This document shows, in pieces, positions 19,330 to 31,376 of a stretch of DNA of 64,000 nt. The notes beneath the pieces are model-generated. The model was not told where the DNA came from and ran no database searches. It worked only from the letters and a program-made list of their open reading frames with translations. Each line of letters opens with the position of its first letter. Within the stretch, counting starts at the first letter, position 1. Origin of the DNA: Hyphomicrobiales bacterium (lineage in GTDB: Bacteria > Pseudomonadota > Alphaproteobacteria > Rhizobiales > Rhizobiaceae). Position numbers and translations under genes: made by a program. The DNA is taken from contig UCMT01000011.1 of NCBI GenBank assembly GCA_900473795.1, forward strand, positions 1 through 64,000, written 5' to 3'.

Positions 19330-20235
19330 ATGACAAGTCAAGGGATACGCGGCGTCTATAGCGCTGCCACCACGCCGCTCAACGCCGACTATACGCCGGA
19401 TTTAGGACTTTTCACCGCCCACTGCCAGCGTTTGCTGGAGGAGGGGTGCCATGGCGTGGCGTTGCTCGGCACGACGGGCGAGGCCAATTCCTTCTCATCA
19501 GCAGAGCGCCTTCAGATCCTCGAGGCGGCGCTGAAGTCCGGCATATCGGGGGATCAGTTGATGCCCGGCACCGGCGTTGCCGCGATACCCGAGACAGTCG
19601 AACTGACCCGGCATGCCCTGTCGGTCGGCGTTACCCGGGTCGTCATGCTGCCGCCGTTCTACTACAAGGGTGTGTCGGACGATGGGATTTTTGCGGCCTA
19701 TGCGCAGATCATCGAGGCGATTGCCGACGACCGGCTCCGCGTCGTGCTCTATCACATTCCCCAGGTTTCCGGGATTCCTCTGCCGCTGCCGCTAATCGGG
19801 CGCCTGATCAAGGCCTTCCCCAACACCATTGTCGGAATCAAGGATTCCGCTGGCGATTTCGCCAATATGCAGGCGCTGCTCACTGCATTTCCGGGCTTCT
19901 CTGTCCTTGCCGGCGCCGATCCGCTGCTCCTGCCGCTGATCAAGGCCGGTGGTGCGGGCTGTATTACCGCGACGTCCAACCTGGTCGCCGATTCCTTGCG
20001 GATCGTCTACGACCACGCCACCGATCCGGACCGCGCTGCGCAAGTCGAAACGGCGCAGGCGCGCATCAACGCCTATCGCTCCCTCTCGAATTCCTACGTG
20101 CAGATCCCGACGATCAAGGCGATGGTCGGATTGAAGAGCGACAATGCCAGCTGGGCACGCCCGCGTCCGCCCTTAATGGCGCTGAGCGCCGCCGAGCACG
20201 CCGATCTTGCAACCAAATTCGCGCAACTGCCCTGA
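19330..20235 (+). CDS. DapA/NanA-type class I aldolase (dihydrodipicolinate synthase family)
   Basis: A 301-aa TIM-barrel lyase forming a Schiff base at Lys171 (VGIKDSAGD), with the catalytic Tyr141 in VLYHIPQVSG and the carboxylate-binding GTTGE at residues 47-51. In this family members act on pyruvate-based keto acids: DapA, sialate lyase, KDG or KDPG-type aldolases, or keto-deoxy-sugar acid dehydratases. True DapA is unlikely because the gene lies in a catabolic island. The start at 19330 follows AGGAGG by ten bases; an upstream in-frame start at 19243 gives a Cys-rich extension not seen in the family. It is the first gene of the plus-strand half, 12 bp before the sialidase-like gene. Confidence 0.85.
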   Translation: MTSQGIRGVYSAATTPLNADYTPDLGLFTAHCQRLLEEGCHGVALLGTTGEANSFSSAERLQILEAALKSGISGDQLMPGTGVAAIPETVELTRHALSVGVTRVVMLPPFYYKGVSDDGIFAAYAQIIEAIADDRLRVVLYHIPQVSGIPLPLPLIGRLIKAFPNTIVGIKDSAGDFANMQALLTAFPGFSVLAGADPLLLPLIKAGGAGCITATSNLVADSLRIVYDHATDPDRAAQVETAQARINAYRSLSNSYVQIPTIKAMVGLKSDNASWARPRPPLMALSAAEHADLATKFAQLP

Positions 20236-20247
20236 GGAGCGACGGAT

Positions 20248-21438
20248 ATGCTCACCACCTCCGGCCTGCGGCCTGAAGACATCCCGGCGTTGATGGACGG
20301 CGCCCTTGCCGCGCACCCCCTTGAAGAGGGGCGTACCGAGGCGTTTCTGCCATCGCCCTGCGTGCAAAACCACGCCGCCAATCTCGCTTTCCTGCCGGAC
20401 GGAACGCTTGCCTGCGTCTGGTTCGGCGGCACGATGGAGGGCATGGGCGATATCTCGATCTATATGTCGCGCCTTAGGCCGGGCTCGGGCCGCTGGTCGC
20501 AGCCGGAGAAGATGTCGGACGATCCGCAGAAATCGGAACAGAACCCGCTTCTGTTCACGGCTCCGGACGGCAAGGTCTGGTTGATTTTCACGTCGCAGAC
20601 GTCGGGAAACCAGGATGGTGCCATCGTCAAGCGGCGGATCTCTGCCGACGGCGGGCGCACATTCGGTACAGTCGATGTTCTCTGCGATATTCCAGGCACA
20701 TTCGTGCGTCAGCCGATCATCGTCAATCACCAGGGCACATGGCTTCTTCCGGCCTTTCGCTGCGTCGGCGTGCCGGGCGTACGCTGGACCGGAGACGTGG
20801 ATACCGCAGCGGTTCTCGTGTCGCGCGATGCCGGCGCAAGCTGGGAGATGGTCGATGTGCCTGGCAGTGTCGGCGCGGTGCATATGAACATCGTCCCGCA
20901 GGGCGGCGGACAGATGGCGGCTTTCTATCGCAACCGTTTTGCCGCGCAGATCCTGCGCGGCGTCTCGGCTGACGACGGCGTAAGCTGGAGTGCGCCGGAG
21001 CCGACCAATCTGCCGAACAACAATTCGTCGATCCAGGCAATCGGCCTGTCAGACGGGCGCATTGCCATCGTCTACAACCACTCCAATGCGTCAATGTCGG
21101 ACGCCCGCCGCCACTCGCTCTATGACGAGATCGAGGGGGAAGAGGCGGCACAGGGCGAGAAACCCGAAACCGCCACGGTCGCTGAGGGACGCAAGGCAAT
21201 CTGGGGCGTTCCGCGCGCGCCGATGAGCCTGGCCATCTCCGAGGATGGAGGCAAAAGTTTCGGGAACCGGCGCGATCTTGATACCGGTGATGGCTACTGC
21301 CTGACGAACAATTCCAAGGATGCGCTCAATCGGGAATATTCCTATCCCTCGATTGCCGAAGGCCCGGATGGAGCCTTGCATATAGCCTATACGTATTATC
21401 GCCGCGCCATCAAATATGTGCGCCTGGCGCCCGTCTGA
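20248..21438 (+). CDS. BNR/Asp-box sialidase-like protein
   Basis: 396 aa without a signal peptide, with four Asp-boxes typical of six-bladed beta-propeller sialidases: SADGGRTF (132-139), SRDAGASW (192-199), SADDGVSW (240-247) and SEDGGKSF (331-338). The N-terminal region (FLPSPCVQNHAANLAFLPDG, then VWFGGTMEG) is that of the BNR_2 exo-sialidase-like family. Being cytosolic, it would act on an imported oligosaccharide or glycoside rather than on host polymers. Relatives also include unsaturated-rhamnogalacturonyl or other sugar-acid glycoside enzymes, so true sialidase activity is not assured. GAGGAG precedes the ATG. Confidence 0.8.
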   Translation: MLTTSGLRPEDIPALMDGALAAHPLEEGRTEAFLPSPCVQNHAANLAFLPDGTLACVWFGGTMEGMGDISIYMSRLRPGSGRWSQPEKMSDDPQKSEQNPLLFTAPDGKVWLIFTSQTSGNQDGAIVKRRISADGGRTFGTVDVLCDIPGTFVRQPIIVNHQGTWLLPAFRCVGVPGVRWTGDVDTAAVLVSRDAGASWEMVDVPGSVGAVHMNIVPQGGGQMAAFYRNRFAAQILRGVSADDGVSWSAPEPTNLPNNNSSIQAIGLSDGRIAIVYNHSNASMSDARRHSLYDEIEGEEAAQGEKPETATVAEGRKAIWGVPRAPMSLAISEDGGKSFGNRRDLDTGDGYCLTNNSKDALNREYSYPSIAEGPDGALHIAYTYYRRAIKYVRLAPV

Positions 21439-21864
21439 GACTGTCGGGGCTTCCGAATGGCCCCAGGTCGCTCCGGTAGGAAATTTACAACCTTGGGAAA
21501 ACGACCGTAGCCAGCATGGTTTTTGCCAGGATAAGCAGAGATACCCTTGATTTTTGCGCCAAGTGACCGTCGAGTTTGTTCTGAAATTTACATGGTTGTT
21601 GGTGGTCAGACGGTCTTGCTTCTTGCGCGCTCATCACAATTCGATGAGTTCGCAATGATGCTGTATCAGCCAGTAAACATGCATTTAAACAAGATGTTAT
21701 GGTTCTGTTGATGTGGAGCATTCCCGCCAAAGTCTCCTTGAAAGGTGAGAAAAGGCGCGGTTGCGGCAAGTTCTCTATTGCCAAAAAAGTCAAGCTTGTG
21801 TAACAAATTTACATGTTGTCTTGACCATCTGATGGACGCAGAAGCAGAGACGGGAGGATCTATC
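21439..21864. promoter_or_regulatory. 426-bp intergenic region before the Fe-type alcohol dehydrogenase
   Basis: No gene is supported here. The region probably carries a separate promoter for the dehydrogenase-pdxA2 pair. It contains a GntR-type half-palindrome at 21796-21806 (listed separately) and an AT-rich stretch from 21660 to 21830. Confidence 0.5.
21796..21806. promoter_or_regulatory. candidate FadR-type GntR operator
   Basis: TTGTGTAACAA fits the TNGTNNNACNA consensus described for FadR-subfamily GntR regulators exactly, with perfect TTGT/ACAA arms. It lies 59 bp upstream of the alcohol dehydrogenase start, in an otherwise empty region. The regulator encoded at 11426-12196 belongs to this subfamily. 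Confidence 0.5.
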
Positions 21865-22998
21865 ATGACAAGCCTGAGCGCGCCCATCACGATCGTGCGT
21901 CCCGAGATCATCGAATTCGGCGTCGGTGTCGCGGCAAAACTTGGAAAATGGGCGGCAGCGCAGGGCTTTGAGCGTGTTCTCGTCGTTTCGGATGCCTTCA
22001 ATGCCTCTCGCGTCGATATTCTCGAGTTGCCAGGTCGCATCACCGTCTTCTCACAGGTCAAGCCCGAGCCCGACACGGACAATCTGGATTTGCTTTTGTC
22101 CGTGGCGAGCGAAGCGCGCGCCGATTTGATCGTCGGGTTCGGCGGCGGCAGCGCCATGGACCTTGCCAAGCTCGCATCCGTCCTCTCCGGTTCCGCGCAG
22201 ACGTTGCGCGACGTCGTCGGCGCCGGAAAGGTTGCGCAACGACGCCAGGTTGGGCTCGCACAGGTGCCGACGACATCCGGTACCGGCAGCGAAGCGGGCA
22301 TCCGCGCTCTGGTTACCGATCCCCAAACCCAGGCAAAACTCGCGGTCGAGAGCATCCATATGCTGGCCGACATCGCTGTGATCGATCCCAGCCTGACGTT
22401 CACCGTGCCCGCGGCGACGACGGCGGCGACGGGGGTTGATGCCATGGCACATTGCGTCGAGGCCTTCACCAACCGCAAGGCTCATCCGATGATCGATCTT
22501 TATGCGATCGAGGGTGTTCGCCTGGTCGGGCGCTATCTCGCCCGCGCCGTCGCCGATGGTTCGGATTCGGAGGCGCGGGCAGGGTTGTCGCTCGCCTCGC
22601 TTTACGGCGGCTTCTGTCTCGGTCCGGTCAATACCGCCGGCGGACATGCGCTTGCCTATCCGCTCGGGACCCGCTGGCACGTCGCCCATGGTGCGGCCAA
22701 CGCGCTGATCTTTCCCCACGTTCTGGCCTTCAATACGCCGGCCGTTGCCGAAAAGACGACACAGGTGATCGAGGCGCTGAACCTGAAGGCAGCGGCAGAC
22801 CAGGCATCGGTATTCGATGCGACGTTCGGTTTCTGTGCCGGGCTTGGCATCGAGATGCGGCTTTCCGGACTTGGTGTACCTGCTGACGATCTCGCCGCCA
22901 TGGCTGACGACGCCTTCGCCATTCGCCGCCTTCTCGACAACAACCCGCGCGAGCTTGCACGGGACGATATTCTTTCGATCTACCAGGCCGCCTATTGA
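21865..22998 (+). CDS. iron-containing (type III) alcohol dehydrogenase
   Basis: 377 aa from ATG 21865, with GGGAGGA six bases upstream; the longer frame back to 21745 has no ribosome site. The NAD-binding block is [13 protein letters not shown], the nucleotide/substrate block [11 protein letters not shown], and the metal ligands lie in [11 protein letters not shown] and [14 protein letters not shown]. Family members are NAD(P)-dependent dehydrogenases or reductases (for example maleylacetate reductase, 1,3-propanediol or lactaldehyde/hydroxy-acid enzymes). In this island it probably oxidises or reduces an intermediate of sugar-acid breakdown. It precedes pdxA2 by 49 bp. Confidence 0.88.
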   Translation: MTSLSAPITIVRPEIIEFGVGVAAKLGKWAAAQGFERVLVVSDAFNASRVDILELPGRITVFSQVKPEPDTDNLDLLLSVASEARADLIVGFGGGSAMDLAKLASVLSGSAQTLRDVVGAGKVAQRRQVGLAQVPTTSGTGSEAGIRALVTDPQTQAKLAVESIHMLADIAVIDPSLTFTVPAATTAATGVDAMAHCVEAFTNRKAHPMIDLYAIEGVRLVGRYLARAVADGSDSEARAGLSLASLYGGFCLGPVNTAGGHALAYPLGTRWHVAHGAANALIFPHVLAFNTPAVAEKTTQVIEALNLKAAADQASVFDATFGFCAGLGIEMRLSGLGVPADDLAAMADDAFAIRRLLDNNPRELARDDILSIYQAAY

Positions 22999-23047
22999 GA
23001 CGACAGACCCGCGCTGCCTTGCCAGACCGCCGCAGAGGAAAATGATC

Positions 23048-24025
23048 ATGAGCACATCACGTGTAGCCGTTACCCTCGGCGATCCGGCCGGCGTCGGGCC
23101 GGAAGTCATCGTCAAGGCGTTGGCGGCGCTGCCGGAAGCCGAAAGAGCGAATTTCGTCATTGTTGGCAATGTGGAGGCGCTGGAGCGGGCAAACAGGGTA
23201 ACGAGGACGGACCTGAAGTTCTCCGCTGCGCCGGGCAACAACACTGTCGCCGTCGATGAAGTCGCGATCGGTGGCAGCCTGCCTGAGATCGGCAAGGTCA
23301 GCCCCGTGGCCGGTGATGCGTCGGTGCGCTACATCAAACGCGCGGTAGAGCTCGCCATGGCTGGCGACGTCGATTGCATCGTAACGGCGCCGATCAACAA
23401 GGAGGCGATGAACCTCGCCGGTCACCATTTTGACGGCCATACAGGTCTTCTCGCCCATCTTACCGGCTCGAAAAGCTCCTTCATGCTGCTTGCGTCCGAG
23501 CGGCTGAACACCATTCACGTCTCGACGCATGTGTCGTTGCGCACCGCCATCGAGCGAGCAACCGTCGAACGCGTGTTCGCGACGATCGAGGCTGGCCACA
23601 AGCATTTCCTGCGGCTTGGCCGAAGGGCGCGCATTGCGGTTGCAGGCATCAATCCGCATTGCGGCGAAAACGGCCTGTTCGGCGACGAAGACATGAAATT
23701 CCTCGCTCCCGCCGTTGCGCTCGCACAAGCAAAAGGGATCGATGTCGTCGGCCCGATTTCCGCCGACACGGTCTATGCCCGGGCCTATGGCGGCGCCTTC
23801 GACCTCGTGGTGGCGCAATATCACGATCAGGGGCATATCCCGATCAAGCTCGTCGCATTCGAGACCGCCGTCAACGTCTCGCTCGGGCTGCCGATCGACC
23901 GTGTCTCCGTCGATCATGGGACAGCTTTCGACATTGCCGGCACGGGCAAGGCAAACCATGCGAACATGCTGTCGGCAATCGACTATGCACGACTGGTTGC
24001 GCGGTCGCCAAGAGCGGAAGCGTAG
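23048..24025 (+). CDS. pdxA2: PdxA2-type 4-phospho-sugar-acid dehydrogenase
   Basis: A 325-aa member of the 4-hydroxythreonine-4-phosphate dehydrogenase family. The N-terminal [13 protein letters not shown], the metal/substrate histidines in [15 protein letters not shown] and [13 protein letters not shown], and the C-terminal [17 protein letters not shown] are all present. In catabolic settings beside DUF1537 kinases, PdxA2 proteins oxidise D-threonate- or erythronate-4-phosphate and decarboxylate to dihydroxyacetone phosphate, rather than making pyridoxal. The kinase partner is at 12190-13293. Start 23048 is preferred over 23042 by spacing from AGAGG. Confidence 0.85.
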   Translation: MSTSRVAVTLGDPAGVGPEVIVKALAALPEAERANFVIVGNVEALERANRVTRTDLKFSAAPGNNTVAVDEVAIGGSLPEIGKVSPVAGDASVRYIKRAVELAMAGDVDCIVTAPINKEAMNLAGHHFDGHTGLLAHLTGSKSSFMLLASERLNTIHVSTHVSLRTAIERATVERVFATIEAGHKHFLRLGRRARIAVAGINPHCGENGLFGDEDMKFLAPAVALAQAKGIDVVGPISADTVYARAYGGAFDLVVAQYHDQGHIPIKLVAFETAVNVSLGLPIDRVSVDHGTAFDIAGTGKANHANMLSAIDYARLVARSPRAEA

Positions 24026-24067
24026 AGTGCGCATTCGCGGCGATCCAGGGCGGAAGGCGTGCGTCCG

Positions 24068-24334
24068 TCATCTGAAACGGCCGTCCATCATTTCTTGATC
24101 ACGAGTCTCGACTGCCGTCACGGCAAGTTCCTTGGATGCCGCATAACCTTGCTGGACGTCAAACTGTGGCCCACCCACATTTGACCACCTCCAGGCGCCT
24201 TCCATCTCCAGGCGCCCCTCCAGCGTCACTCTGCCGATCATTCGTTCGCCCTCATAGCCAACGAAATCGTGGTCAGGCGAGAAGTATGATGAGATCCAAT
24301 AATATTCATGTGTTGCAGAGTCCGGCAGCGTCAC
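24068..24334 (-). CDS. small conserved hypothetical protein (88 aa)
   Basis: The product has the pattern VGYEGERMIGRVTLEGRLEM, then GAWRWS, then QGYAASKELAVTAVE. This matches a recurrent small Rhizobiales family in which G-W-x-W and a final helix ASxExA are conserved. The function is unknown. It converges on pdxA2 and has no visible partner. Confidence 0.6.
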   Translation of the reverse strand: MTLPDSATHEYYWISSYFSPDHDFVGYEGERMIGRVTLEGRLEMEGAWRWSNVGGPQFDVQQGYAASKELAVTAVETRDQEMMDGRFR

Positions 24335-24915
24335 TGGTCACTCCTTTGCGTGTGCAAGGTTTGCCGTTTGCCCCAAATTGTGCCCGTTGACGGGCTAAAG
24401 GATGCGCGCCGTTTCGAAAAAAGGAAAGCCGATATTTACGCCCGTCTTATTTCTTGGCTCCGTCGAGTCCGCTCAAAATAGGCGGGCCGTCTGTCGTCAT
24501 TACAGCGCGGCGGGCGCTGCGATCGGCGGCGCGCATAACCGCACGTAGGTTCTATCTCACCAAGCCAAACCGCACGCGTGTTCAGCGCGCAGGCGGCAAT
24601 GCATCAAACCACGGTCGCCTTGTGAAAGGCGAGGGCAGCTGAAATCGCGGCAAGGAGGCTGTGGCGCATTCTGCCAGAGTGGGAGGAACGGCCCAGCCGA
24701 CCTAAGCCGTGACGCAAATACGTCTTCTTTTCCGCCAAGACCCAGGAATTCATCGAATTCTGCAGATTGAGAAATCCCGCGGCAGATATCTCCGAATGGG
24801 ACCAAAGTCTTGACGCGCTTAGGACCAAAGGCTGAAGCGCGTGGCTTGAATATGGGCCAATATGCGCGCACACGCAGCTCGACATCGGGCAGGGCGAAAC
24901 GATGTCCGGAGGCAA
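24335..24915. other. 581-bp region with no supported gene
   Basis: Short open frames on both strands here have no ribosome sites or recognisable motifs. CCGGAGG at 24906-24912 belongs to the following hypothetical gene. Nothing else was seen. Confidence 0.4.
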
Positions 24916-25329
24916 ATGATGGAAATCACGACCGAACCATTATGGTATCGTTTCCTCGAGCACGTTCATCCGACATCGGCCGACGGCGAATTTGCCTCTG
25001 TCGAGTTCGAGCTGGCTTTTGCGGTCAATATCCGGACGGCCTTGTTGCTTGTGGAACCCACGCCTGCTTGTCGCCGATTTGCTGACCTTGCCATCAAGAA
25101 TGCGGTCAACTACAGCTGTTTGCGCCATAACGGAAAGCGAGGCGGAATCCTTGCCGATGCTCGCCGCGCAATCGACGAGGCTTTGTGGCGATTGATAACC
25201 GAGTTGCGCAACTGCAAAACGAAGGTCGGTACTTTTGCCGATCTCAGCGCGGCCCTATTCGACCATGTGACCGATCGTGGGCATGGGCATGAACGGCGGC
25301 CAGCGAAACCATATCTCCGTAGACCCTAG
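24916..25329 (+). CDS. hypothetical protein (137 aa)
   Basis: Start ATG 24916 or 24919, both served by CCGGAGG. The product begins MMEITTEPLWYRFLEHV. A hydrophobic middle stretch (AFAVNIRTALLLVEPTPACR) is followed by a basic, partly helical region (ADARRAIDEALWRLITELRN) and a His/Arg-rich tail (DRGHGHERRPAKPYLRRP). No domain is recognised. It stands alone between a conserved hypothetical gene and katG. Confidence 0.5.
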   Translation: MMEITTEPLWYRFLEHVHPTSADGEFASVEFELAFAVNIRTALLLVEPTPACRRFADLAIKNAVNYSCLRHNGKRGGILADARRAIDEALWRLITELRNCKTKVGTFADLSAALFDHVTDRGHGHERRPAKPYLRRP

Positions 25330-25542
25330 ACAATCAGTCCTACCCGAGATTGTGCTTCGTTGCGATGTAGGCAAGGTTCAAGCCGCGTCCAATGACTAAC
25401 TCCAGATCGAACGGTGGATCATCGACGCCGGATTCTTGTGACATCCATCCTTGGCGACCGCCGTTACACATACCGGCGAACTGTCCCATTCGGGCGCAGC
25501 TGGAACTCAGCCGCGCCCGGATGCATTGCGTCTGATTGCGGA

Positions 25543-27759
<2,217 letters not shown>

Positions 27760-27901
27760 TCACATGAAGTGGACCACCTGGTGGTCGTCCTTAAGCAAAG
27801 AGCTCAAGGGTTCGGCGCCGGGTTGGTCTGGACGTCAACAAGTTGCGCGCCGCTGGTGGCCGTTCCATGGCCGTTCCTGACAGCAGCTGCAATTCATCTC
27901 C

Positions 27902-27918
27902 GATATCGGCACTATATC
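27902..27918. promoter_or_regulatory. candidate OxyR/LysR-type site between katG and oxyR
   Basis: An inverted repeat GATAT-N7-ATATC lies in the 233-bp katG-oxyR intergenic region, 57 bp before the oxyR start. The spacing matches the ATAG-N7-CTAT half-site geometry of OxyR, although the arms are not identical to it. It is a plausible autoregulatory or shared operator. Confidence 0.45.
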
Positions 27919-27974
27919 CAAGCCTGTTCATTAATTTAAGTTGGATTTTCTGATTGCGGCGATAAGGTGCGGTT

Positions 27975-28889
27975 ATGACGAATTTGACACTCAAGCAGTT
28001 GCGCTATTTCGAGGCGTTGGCCCGACAGGGACATTTCGGGCGTGCGGCAGATGTCTGTGCGATCTCCCAGCCCGCCTTGTCGATGCAGATCAAGGAACTG
28101 GAAGAAACGCTTGGTACAGACCTCTTCGAAAGGGGCCCGCGTCAAGTCCGGCTGACCAATTTCGGAGAAGCCTTTGCCCTGCGCGTCCGTGATATCCTGC
28201 GCGCTGTCGATGAACTGGGAGATTTGGCGCGCGCCTCGCAGCACCGGCTGGTGGGGAGGCTGCGGATCGGCGTCATCCCAACGATTGCGCCCTACCTGCT
28301 GCCTGCAATCATCGGCAACCTGACGCGGATGCATGACGGGCTTGAGATTCATGTGCGCGAGACGCTGACTTCGAAGCTCGTTCAGGAGTTGGCGGAAGGC
28401 CGGCTCGATACGGCAATTGTTGCGTTGCCGGTATCAGAGCCTTCATTGACCGAGGTTGCGTTGTTTTCCGAGAACTTCGTGCTGGTCCGGCCAGGCGAGG
28501 ATGAGGGCAAGCCAGTGCCCAATCGCGAAGCGCTCCGGGAAATGCGGCTTCTTCTTCTGGAAGAGGGGCATTGTTTTCGCGATCAGGCCTTGTCGTTCTG
28601 CAATATGCATTCGGCATTGCCGCGCGAGTTGCTGGACGGCAGTTCTCTGTCCACGCTGGTCCAAATGGTCAGCGCCGGCATTGGGGTCACCTTGATCCCG
28701 GAAATGGCCTTAGGGGTGGAGACACGCTCGGCGTCGGTGTCTGTCGCTCGCTTTCAGAGTGTCCAACCCTCGCGAACCATTGGCATGATCTGGCGCAAGA
28801 CAAGCCCCCTGGCCAAGCAGTTTCTGCAGATTTCGGACGTCGTTCGCCAGTCAGCCGATGCGATGCGCGAGCAATACAATCCGACATAG
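27975..28889 (+). CDS. oxyR: hydrogen-peroxide-inducible LysR-type activator OxyR
   Basis: A 304-aa LysR regulator with an N-terminal winged helix (LKQLRYFEALARQGHFGRAA, then SQPALSMQIKELE) and a substrate-domain stretch EEGHCFRDQALSFC. It carries Cys200 and Cys209, equivalent to the redox pair Cys199/Cys208 of Escherichia coli OxyR. This pair and divergence from katG make OxyR the firm call. Oxidation to a disulfide should activate katG. Confidence 0.95.
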   Translation: MTNLTLKQLRYFEALARQGHFGRAADVCAISQPALSMQIKELEETLGTDLFERGPRQVRLTNFGEAFALRVRDILRAVDELGDLARASQHRLVGRLRIGVIPTIAPYLLPAIIGNLTRMHDGLEIHVRETLTSKLVQELAEGRLDTAIVALPVSEPSLTEVALFSENFVLVRPGEDEGKPVPNREALREMRLLLLEEGHCFRDQALSFCNMHSALPRELLDGSSLSTLVQMVSAGIGVTLIPEMALGVETRSASVSVARFQSVQPSRTIGMIWRKTSPLAKQFLQISDVVRQSADAMREQYNPT

Positions 28890-29212
28890 CGGACAGCGAA
28901 CGCTCGCACCCAGCTGCCACATGCTTCCATTGGCGCCGCCTGGCCGACGCCGGCTCAAAACCCACTGAGGTCTGTGCTTTGCCGGCTTCTGCATTGATTT
29001 CAATACATTTTGCGCAGCAATAGCCGAATTGCGAAAAAGAATCGCAAATCCATTCGTGGTTTAAAAGCTCTTAATAAGTTCACACTTATAAATCGGGCAT
29101 GCGGAATGTGTACGCGCCCCCGTTGTCGTGGCCAGAATGATTTTGTTCCACGTTTCTTCCGAAATAGCCGGACTCGAGCAGCTTGGTGGCTGTCGAGTCG
29201 ATTGGGAAAAAG
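28890..29212. other. 323-bp region between oxyR and the chemoreceptor gene
   Basis: No gene is supported. The second half is AT-richer (around 29000-29100) and should contain the chemoreceptor promoter, but no consensus boxes were assigned. GGGAAAAAG sits directly before the ATG at 29213. Confidence 0.4.
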
Positions 29213-31141
29213 ATGGTCTCTTTTAGCTCTTTAAAAATTGGTACGAAGCTCCTCGGTCTGACCGCCATGACGGTCGCAATCGGCGTTGGTGTCAGCGTCT
29301 ATGTCTCATCCAATCTGCGAACCATAGACGATACTTACAGCGCGCTGCTTGCCGTGGATGCCGCTGGTGCGAACAAGCTGGCGGAAATCGCAGGCAATTC
29401 TGAATCGATTGGTCGCGTCCTTTATCGCCTCATCGCCGAGCCGGATCAGGCGAGTATGGAGAAATCCCAGCAAGAACTGAGCGGGGTTCTCGACGAAACC
29501 ACCCAGATGATTGACGCCGCAACGAACTATTATCCCGACCGGAAGGCCGATTTCGACACGCTGAAGACTGATTTGGACGCGGTGCGAGCAACGACATTGC
29601 CAATCACGAAAGCATCCATGGCGAGCGATAACGCCACGGCCCTGCAACTATCCTTTAACAGTTTCAAGCCGGCAAGACTGAAGTTCGATGGTGAGGTTAC
29701 CAAGCTCTATGAATGGGCGCAGGCGGAGCTGCAGCGGAAAAACGACGCGGCTAGCGACGTGACCAACGCAACAATCACCACCAGCTACGTCGTTCTGGCG
29801 ATCGGCGCCATCTTCTCGCTTGCGCTGGGGGCGCTCATAACCTTGAGTCAGGTCGTGCGGCCGGTCCGGCGTCTGACCGAAACAATGGGGGCTCTGGCGG
29901 GCGGCAACCTGACGGTCGACATCCCCGGTGCGGCCCGCGCTGATGAGATTGGCGAGATGGCGGCGGCCGTCGAGGTGTTCCGCGCCAATGCCCTCGCCAA
30001 CAAACGGCTGGAAGAAGAAGCTGAGGCCAGCCGCAACATGTCGGCGGAGGAGGCTAACCGCAAAGCCGAAACAGAGCGCCAGCGCGCCGAAGAGATGGCT
30101 CAGGCCACCACGGGCCTGGCGAATGGTCTCAAGCATCTGTCCAGCGGCGATCTATCGTTCCAACTGGTCGATCGTTTCGCCCCGGACTTCGAAAGCCTGA
30201 GAGCCGATTTCAATGCAGCGGTCGTGCAGCTTGCCGATACGCTTCGTTCGGTCGCGAAAACAACAGAGCAGATCGACAATGGCACGCGCGAGATAAGCCA
30301 CAGTGCAGCGGATCTTTCCAAGCGTACCGAGCAGCAAGCTGCCTCGCTCGAGGAGACGGCGGCTGCACTGGATCAGATCACCGCCAACGTCGCGAACTCG
30401 ACCAAGCGTGCCGAAGAGGCGCGGGCCGTCGCTGTTCAGGCAAACGAGAGCGCGACCCGGTCCGGTCAGGTCGTGGCGAATGCCGTACAAGCGATGCAGA
30501 AAATCGAACAGTCGTCAAACCAAGTTGCGAACATCATCGGCGTGATCGACGAGATTGCCTTCCAGACCAACCTTCTGGCGCTGAACGCTGGCGTCGAAGC
30601 CGCGCGTGCGGGCGACGCCGGCAAGGGCTTTGCCGTCGTTGCCCAGGAAGTGCGCGAACTGGCGCAGCGTTCCGCCCAGGCCGCAAAGGAGATCAAGGAT
30701 TTGATCCGCACCTCGTCAGTTGAAGTGGCAAGTGGTGTTGAGCTCGTCAGCGAAACCGGCCGGTCGCTTCAAACCATCGACGGTTACATCGTGACGATGA
30801 ACCAGCACATGGATGCGATCGCCACGTCCGCCAAAGAGCAATCTGTCGGGCTGTCGGAGGTCAATACCGCGGTCAACCAGATGGATCAGGTCACGCAACA
30901 GAATGCGGCAATGGCCGAACAGAGCAATGCGGCCGGCGCCACGTTGGCAACCGAAGCAGGCCGCCTGCGCGAACTGATCGGTCAGTTCCAGCTGGGGAAC
31001 ACAATCCGGCAAACGTCGGCAGTGGCAGCCGTCGGTCGGCATCACGATCCCGTCCCTTCACCGGCACGTCAGATTGCCGGCAAGGTGGCAAGAGCATTCA
31101 ACGGAAATGCCGCCATCAAGGAAAGCTGGGAAGAGTTTTGA
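29213..31141 (+). CDS. methyl-accepting chemotaxis protein
   Basis: 642 aa from ATG 29213 (the frame opens 30 bases earlier at TTG). TM1 is near residues 8-32, followed by a helical four-helix-bundle-type periplasmic sensor, TM2 near 189-213 and HAMP ([18 protein letters not shown]). A second HAMP-like segment ([17 protein letters not shown]) leads into a long MCP signalling coiled coil with the hairpin tip [24 protein letters not shown]-like [20 protein letters not shown]. The C-terminus is SWEEF, matching the xWxxF tether pentapeptide that recruits CheR and CheB. The stop overlaps an ATG that begins a broken cheW. The ligand is unknown. Confidence 0.93.
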   Translation: MVSFSSLKIGTKLLGLTAMTVAIGVGVSVYVSSNLRTIDDTYSALLAVDAAGANKLAEIAGNSESIGRVLYRLIAEPDQASMEKSQQELSGVLDETTQMIDAATNYYPDRKADFDTLKTDLDAVRATTLPITKASMASDNATALQLSFNSFKPARLKFDGEVTKLYEWAQAELQRKNDAASDVTNATITTSYVVLAIGAIFSLALGALITLSQVVRPVRRLTETMGALAGGNLTVDIPGAARADEIGEMAAAVEVFRANALANKRLEEEAEASRNMSAEEANRKAETERQRAEEMAQATTGLANGLKHLSSGDLSFQLVDRFAPDFESLRADFNAAVVQLADTLRSVAKTTEQIDNGTREISHSAADLSKRTEQQAASLEETAAALDQITANVANSTKRAEEARAVAVQANESATRSGQVVANAVQAMQKIEQSSNQVANIIGVIDEIAFQTNLLALNAGVEAARAGDAGKGFAVVAQEVRELAQRSAQAAKEIKDLIRTSSVEVASGVELVSETGRSLQTIDGYIVTMNQHMDAIATSAKEQSVGLSEVNTAVNQMDQVTQQNAAMAEQSNAAGATLATEAGRLRELIGQFQLGNTIRQTSAVAAVGRHHDPVPSPARQIAGKVARAFNGNAAIKESWEEF

Positions 31142-31260
31142 TGAAAACCGCAACCCAGGACCTTGGCCGAAACGCTGGGGCTCATCGCGTTCCACTCCGG
31201 CGGTCAGCAGTTCTGGGTTAAGACCACTTCGGTCCGGAAAAATACGGAGAGGGGCAGCGG
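31141..31260 (+). pseudogene. truncated and frameshifted cheW-like remnant
   Basis: An ATG at 31141 overlaps the chemoreceptor stop (TGATG) and reads MKTATQDL. One extra G at 31165-31166 then shifts the frame, after which the sequence continues AETLGLIAFHSGGQQFWV and KTTSVRKN. The latter matches the conserved N-terminal strand of CheW adaptors (IAFxxGxQxFxVxxxSVR). Similarity stops at about 31245, where a strong hairpin begins. No downstream CheW region remains. This is read as a deleted cheW that formerly followed its receptor in an operon. Confidence 0.5.
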
Positions 31261-31278
31261 CGATGCCGCTGCCCCTCT
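31248..31278. terminator. strong hairpin, probable bidirectional terminator
   Basis: A perfect 14-bp stem (AGAGGGGCAGCGGC and its complement) with a GAT loop. On the minus strand the stem is followed by CCGTATTTTT, so it probably ends the hypothetical gene at 31377-31814; on the plus strand it follows the chemoreceptor and cheW remnant without a T-run. Confidence 0.7.
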
Positions 31279-31376
31279 GGCGCATCCGGCGTCTCGGGGC
31301 GGCCAGCGCCAGCGTCGCCATCGGTGCACATCGGCCAATGCCGGATCAGACGCCCGCGCAACAAAGGATCGCGTCG

